A model generated the notes under the pieces. It was not told the origin of the DNA and made no database searches. It saw only the letters and a list, made by a program, of their open reading frames with translations. Source: Candidatus Cryptobacteroides onthequi (GTDB lineage: Bacteria > Bacteroidota > Bacteroidia > Bacteroidales > UBA932). From it: a stretch of DNA of 64,000 nucleotides. The stretch is from NCBI GenBank assembly GCA_018066125.1, contig JAGHSA010000024.1, positions 59,571-123,570 of the forward strand. The letters are read 5' to 3'. This document shows positions 61,774-64,000 of this stretch, piece after piece. The first letter of the stretch is position 1. Every line of letters starts with the position of its first letter. The translations under genes were made by a program, and so were the position numbers.

Positions 61774-63945
61774 CTATTCTGCCTCGAGATACAGCACAGC
61801 GCTTGAATACATTTTCTGGAGATTCAGATTGATGCCCTCATTTCTCAGATAATCCCCTTCGAAAGCCATCCCGTCGCCCCAGAATGCCGGCTTTTCCGGA
61901 TTGATTTCCCGTATGCGGTAGCTCATGTCCGGATCAAGACCGCGGAGTCTCAGGTGAGGCTCGCGTACCTGGCTCTGATACTCCAGGCTGAATGCGAATA
62001 CGACGGCACGTTTCTTATCCCTGGAAACATACATGAGAGAATAATAGTCTGTCTCATAAGGAGAAAGAAGTCTGTACAGATCTCCTTCCTCTATGATATC
62101 GCGGTACTCCTTATATGAGGCGATCGCTTTCTTTGAATACTCCAGTTCCTCTCTTGTCATATGTTTAGGCTGAAGCTCCATCCCCAGACGGGCCGTAGAT
62201 GCCATGTCGAAACGGAACTTGAGAGGAGTGACATTCGCTGTCTCGCCATTAGGGACTGCTGTGACATGCGATGCAACAACCATTGCAGGATATATCATGT
62301 TGGTTCCATACTGTATCTTCGCCCTGCATCGTGCCTCTGAATTGTCGCTTGCCCAGACTTCGTCAAAGTACATGAGAGCGCCGTACTCCACCCTGCCGCC
62401 GCCGGAAGCGCAGGCCTGGATCATCAACTGCGGATACTTCTCACGGACACGTTCAAGGACCTTGTAAAGTCCGTTGGCATACTCCAGCCAGATGCGGCTC
62501 TGCTCTTTCAGATAGCTGGATCCCGGGTTAAGGAAGTGACGGTTTGCATCCCATTTCACATAGTCGACATTCCCTTCTTCGACAATCCTGTCGAACACTG
62601 ATACAATGTAGTCCTGTACAGCCGGGTTTGAAAGGTCAAGCACATACTGGCTTCTTATCTCGTGGAAAGGTCTCCCCTGCTCCGCGACTATCCAGTCAGG
62701 ATGCTTCTCATAGAGCTCGCTGCGCGGATTGACCATCTCAGGCTCGATCCATATTCCGAACTTCATTCCCTTAGAATGGGCATGTTCCGACAGATATGCA
62801 ATACCCTCCGGCAGCTTGGCGCTGTTCACCATCCAGTCACCAAGGCCCTGGGTGTCGTCGTTGCGAGGATACTTGGAGCCGAACCAGCCGTCATCCATCA
62901 CAAACAGCTCAAGTCCCAAGTCATGGGCATCGTCTATCATGTCAGTTATGACCTTCGTGTCAATGTCGAAATATGCACCCTCCCAGCTGTTGAGCAGCGT
63001 AGGGACCATATGAGCGGCCTGACAGTTGAAGTGCCGTGCCCAGTCGTGGAGATTGCGGGAGACCTTTCCGGCACCTTCAGAGCTGAAGGTATAGACCATA
63101 TCAGGAGTTGTCATGCACTCGCCCCTGTCAAGCGTCATGTCAGCATTGAATGGGTTGATGCCTCCGATAATGTCGACCTCGCCGGTCATGTCCATCTGGA
63201 AATTGATTCTATAGCTTCCGCTCCATACCAGTGCACCGCCTATATACTCACCGTAATCCTCGCTGAAAGAACCGGTGTCGAGGCCGAGAATGAAAGAAGG
63301 GTTCTCCACATGGGTAGTACGCGTTCCGAGACGATTCTCTATAGTCTTTGTGCCATGAGTGAGGATTTCACTCTCAAACTGCATCTCCCTTCCCCAGCTG
63401 CCGCTGAAGTGGGACAGCAGATACTTTTCCGCACGGATATGCATACAGTTGGAATAATAGGAGTGGAGAGTAAGTTTCCTGCGTCCTCTGTTGGCGATCT
63501 CGCTGTGGCAGAGAATCACGTCCTCTGCCTTGTAGGCCTTGTAGGAAAGGACCACCTCGAGGCCGGATTTCGGATCACGCAGCAGTATCCTTGTCTCCGA
63601 CACGTCGTCTCCGTCGGTAAACTCATGCGAGACATACTCCAGTTCCGTATTGATGCCTCCGTCTCCAGATGTGGCGCAGATGGCTTCGCCGCAGATGTTG
63701 CGCCCGCCCGCTGCAGGATATGCCAGATACTGCCTGCCATAGCCCAGATTGACATATGTCCTGGAGCTGAGGAAGACTGAAGGATCGGAGACAGGGCCTC
63801 CGTAATGGCTGAAATACAGCAGTCCGTCATCATCTGTGCTCAGTATGAGGGAGCTGTTGGCGGTATTGATCGGAATCACTTCACCCGCAAGGCAGGTCAC
63901 TGCAGCAAGGCCGGCGAGAAGTGCAGATAATGCAAGCTTTTTCAT
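61774..63945 (-). CDS. GH36 alpha-galactosidase, secreted
   Basis: A 723-residue enzyme with a signal peptide (TCLAGE near residue 21). An N-terminal beta-supersandwich is followed by the barrel with MDDGWFG (351-356), GIWIEPEMVNP, the nucleophile D466 in YVKWDANR, the CASGGGRVEYG motif and acid/base D534 in SDNSEAR. It removes alpha-galactose from galacto-oligosaccharides or glycoconjugates. It is convergent with GH2. The upstream partial gene ends 1 bp before its ATG, so an operon continues to the right. Confidence 0.95.
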   Translation of the reverse strand: MKKLALSALLAGLAAVTCLAGEVIPINTANSSLILSTDDDGLLYFSHYGGPVSDPSVFLSSRTYVNLGYGRQYLAYPAAGGRNICGEAICATSGDGGINTELEYVSHEFTDGDDVSETRILLRDPKSGLEVVLSYKAYKAEDVILCHSEIANRGRRKLTLHSYYSNCMHIRAEKYLLSHFSGSWGREMQFESEILTHGTKTIENRLGTRTTHVENPSFILGLDTGSFSEDYGEYIGGALVWSGSYRINFQMDMTGEVDIIGGINPFNADMTLDRGECMTTPDMVYTFSSEGAGKVSRNLHDWARHFNCQAAHMVPTLLNSWEGAYFDIDTKVITDMIDDAHDLGLELFVMDDGWFGSKYPRNDDTQGLGDWMVNSAKLPEGIAYLSEHAHSKGMKFGIWIEPEMVNPRSELYEKHPDWIVAEQGRPFHEIRSQYVLDLSNPAVQDYIVSVFDRIVEEGNVDYVKWDANRHFLNPGSSYLKEQSRIWLEYANGLYKVLERVREKYPQLMIQACASGGGRVEYGALMYFDEVWASDNSEARCRAKIQYGTNMIYPAMVVASHVTAVPNGETANVTPLKFRFDMASTARLGMELQPKHMTREELEYSKKAIASYKEYRDIIEEGDLYRLLSPYETDYYSLMYVSRDKKRAVVFAFSLEYQSQVREPHLRLRGLDPDMSYRIREINPEKPAFWGDGMAFEGDYLRNEGINLNLQKMYSSAVLYLEAE

Positions 63946-63946
63946 A

Positions 63947-64000
63947 TCAGAAACCGAATCTTTCTTTGAAACGTTTCAATTCCTTCTTTCCGGGGCCGAA
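63947..64000 (-). CDS. Partial gene end (17 codons), unknown
   Basis: The minus-strand frame entering from the right edge reads FGPGKKELKRFKERFGF and stops with TGA at 63949-63947, 1 bp before the GH36 ATG. The tight spacing supports a real upstream cistron. Too little is present to name a family. Confidence 0.45.
   Translation of the reverse strand, partial: FGPGKKELKRFKERFGF
63966..63979. promoter_or_regulatory. LacI-type operator-like palindrome
   Basis: TTGAAACGTTTCAA is a perfect 14-bp palindrome with the CG-centred core common to LacI-family operators. It is 20 bp before GH36 but inside the partial upstream coding end, so it may be chance. Confidence 0.3.

Overview
The window looks like a chromosome segment from a Bacteroidales bacterium of the Prevotella/Alistipes/uncultured gut or rumen type, at roughly 50-55% GC. 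Supporting signs are two SusC/SusD pairs, a Reg_prop/Y_Y_Y sensor fused to AraC, many secreted glycosidases with lipoprotein signals, DUF5723, DUF3467 and DUF5703 proteins, no clear Shine-Dalgarno sequences, and recurrent TAnnTTTG (-7 type) boxes before genes. I see no rRNA, tRNA, CRISPR array, transposase or phage gene.

Layout. 1-753 (minus) is the start of an RND heavy-metal-type efflux operon with a small His-rich membrane protein. 779-6194 holds an unknown small protein, a membrane acyltransferase, a Cys-rich TIM-barrel lipoprotein, the queuosine pair yhhQ-queF, and a TrpB2-type tryptophan synthase beta chain. 6195-7463 is a non-coding, hairpin-rich island. 7464-16921 (plus) is a tightly packed operon: Pif1-like helicase, GH172/DUF2961, a GH5-like enzyme with a foreign tail, DUF5703, and an unassigned (alpha/alpha)6-type lipoprotein. 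16922-17782 is a second hairpin-rich island carrying an inverted copy of the same 116-bp double-hairpin repeat. 17783-31330 (mostly minus) carries a lactonase-fold lipoprotein, DUF5723, an S9 peptidase, maf, kdsC, DUF3467, PAP2, a LacI regulator with a GH92 mannosidase, a CNNM/CBS membrane protein and tryptophanase.

31546-43406 (plus) is a peptide-oriented Sus-like locus: AraC regulator, SusC, SusD, M16 peptidase, TlpA-like thioredoxin, then a seven-helix AraC regulator and a small unknown protein. Tandem 19-bp direct repeats between araC and susC are candidate operators. 43556-64000 is a polysaccharide utilization locus: GH127 on plus; tannase/feruloyl-esterase-like, GH20 and the sensor-AraC on minus; SusC, SusD, an arylsulfotransferase-like propeller, GH39 and GH2 on plus; then GH36 on minus. 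The enzyme set (beta-L-arabinofuranosidase, alpha- and beta-galactosidases, ester hydrolase) would suit a plant arabinogalactan-, pectin- or extensin-like glycan, but that is inference.

Most noteworthy are the paired non-coding islands with inverted 116-bp double hairpins bracketing an 11-kb segment, the large nested palindrome before the helicase, the GH5 gene fused to an apparent fucosidase 3' remnant, the kinase-less sensor-AraC coupled to a signal-less GH20, and candidate AraC operators at the peptide-type Sus locus. All motif and repeat statements come from reading the sequence by eye; no searches were run.
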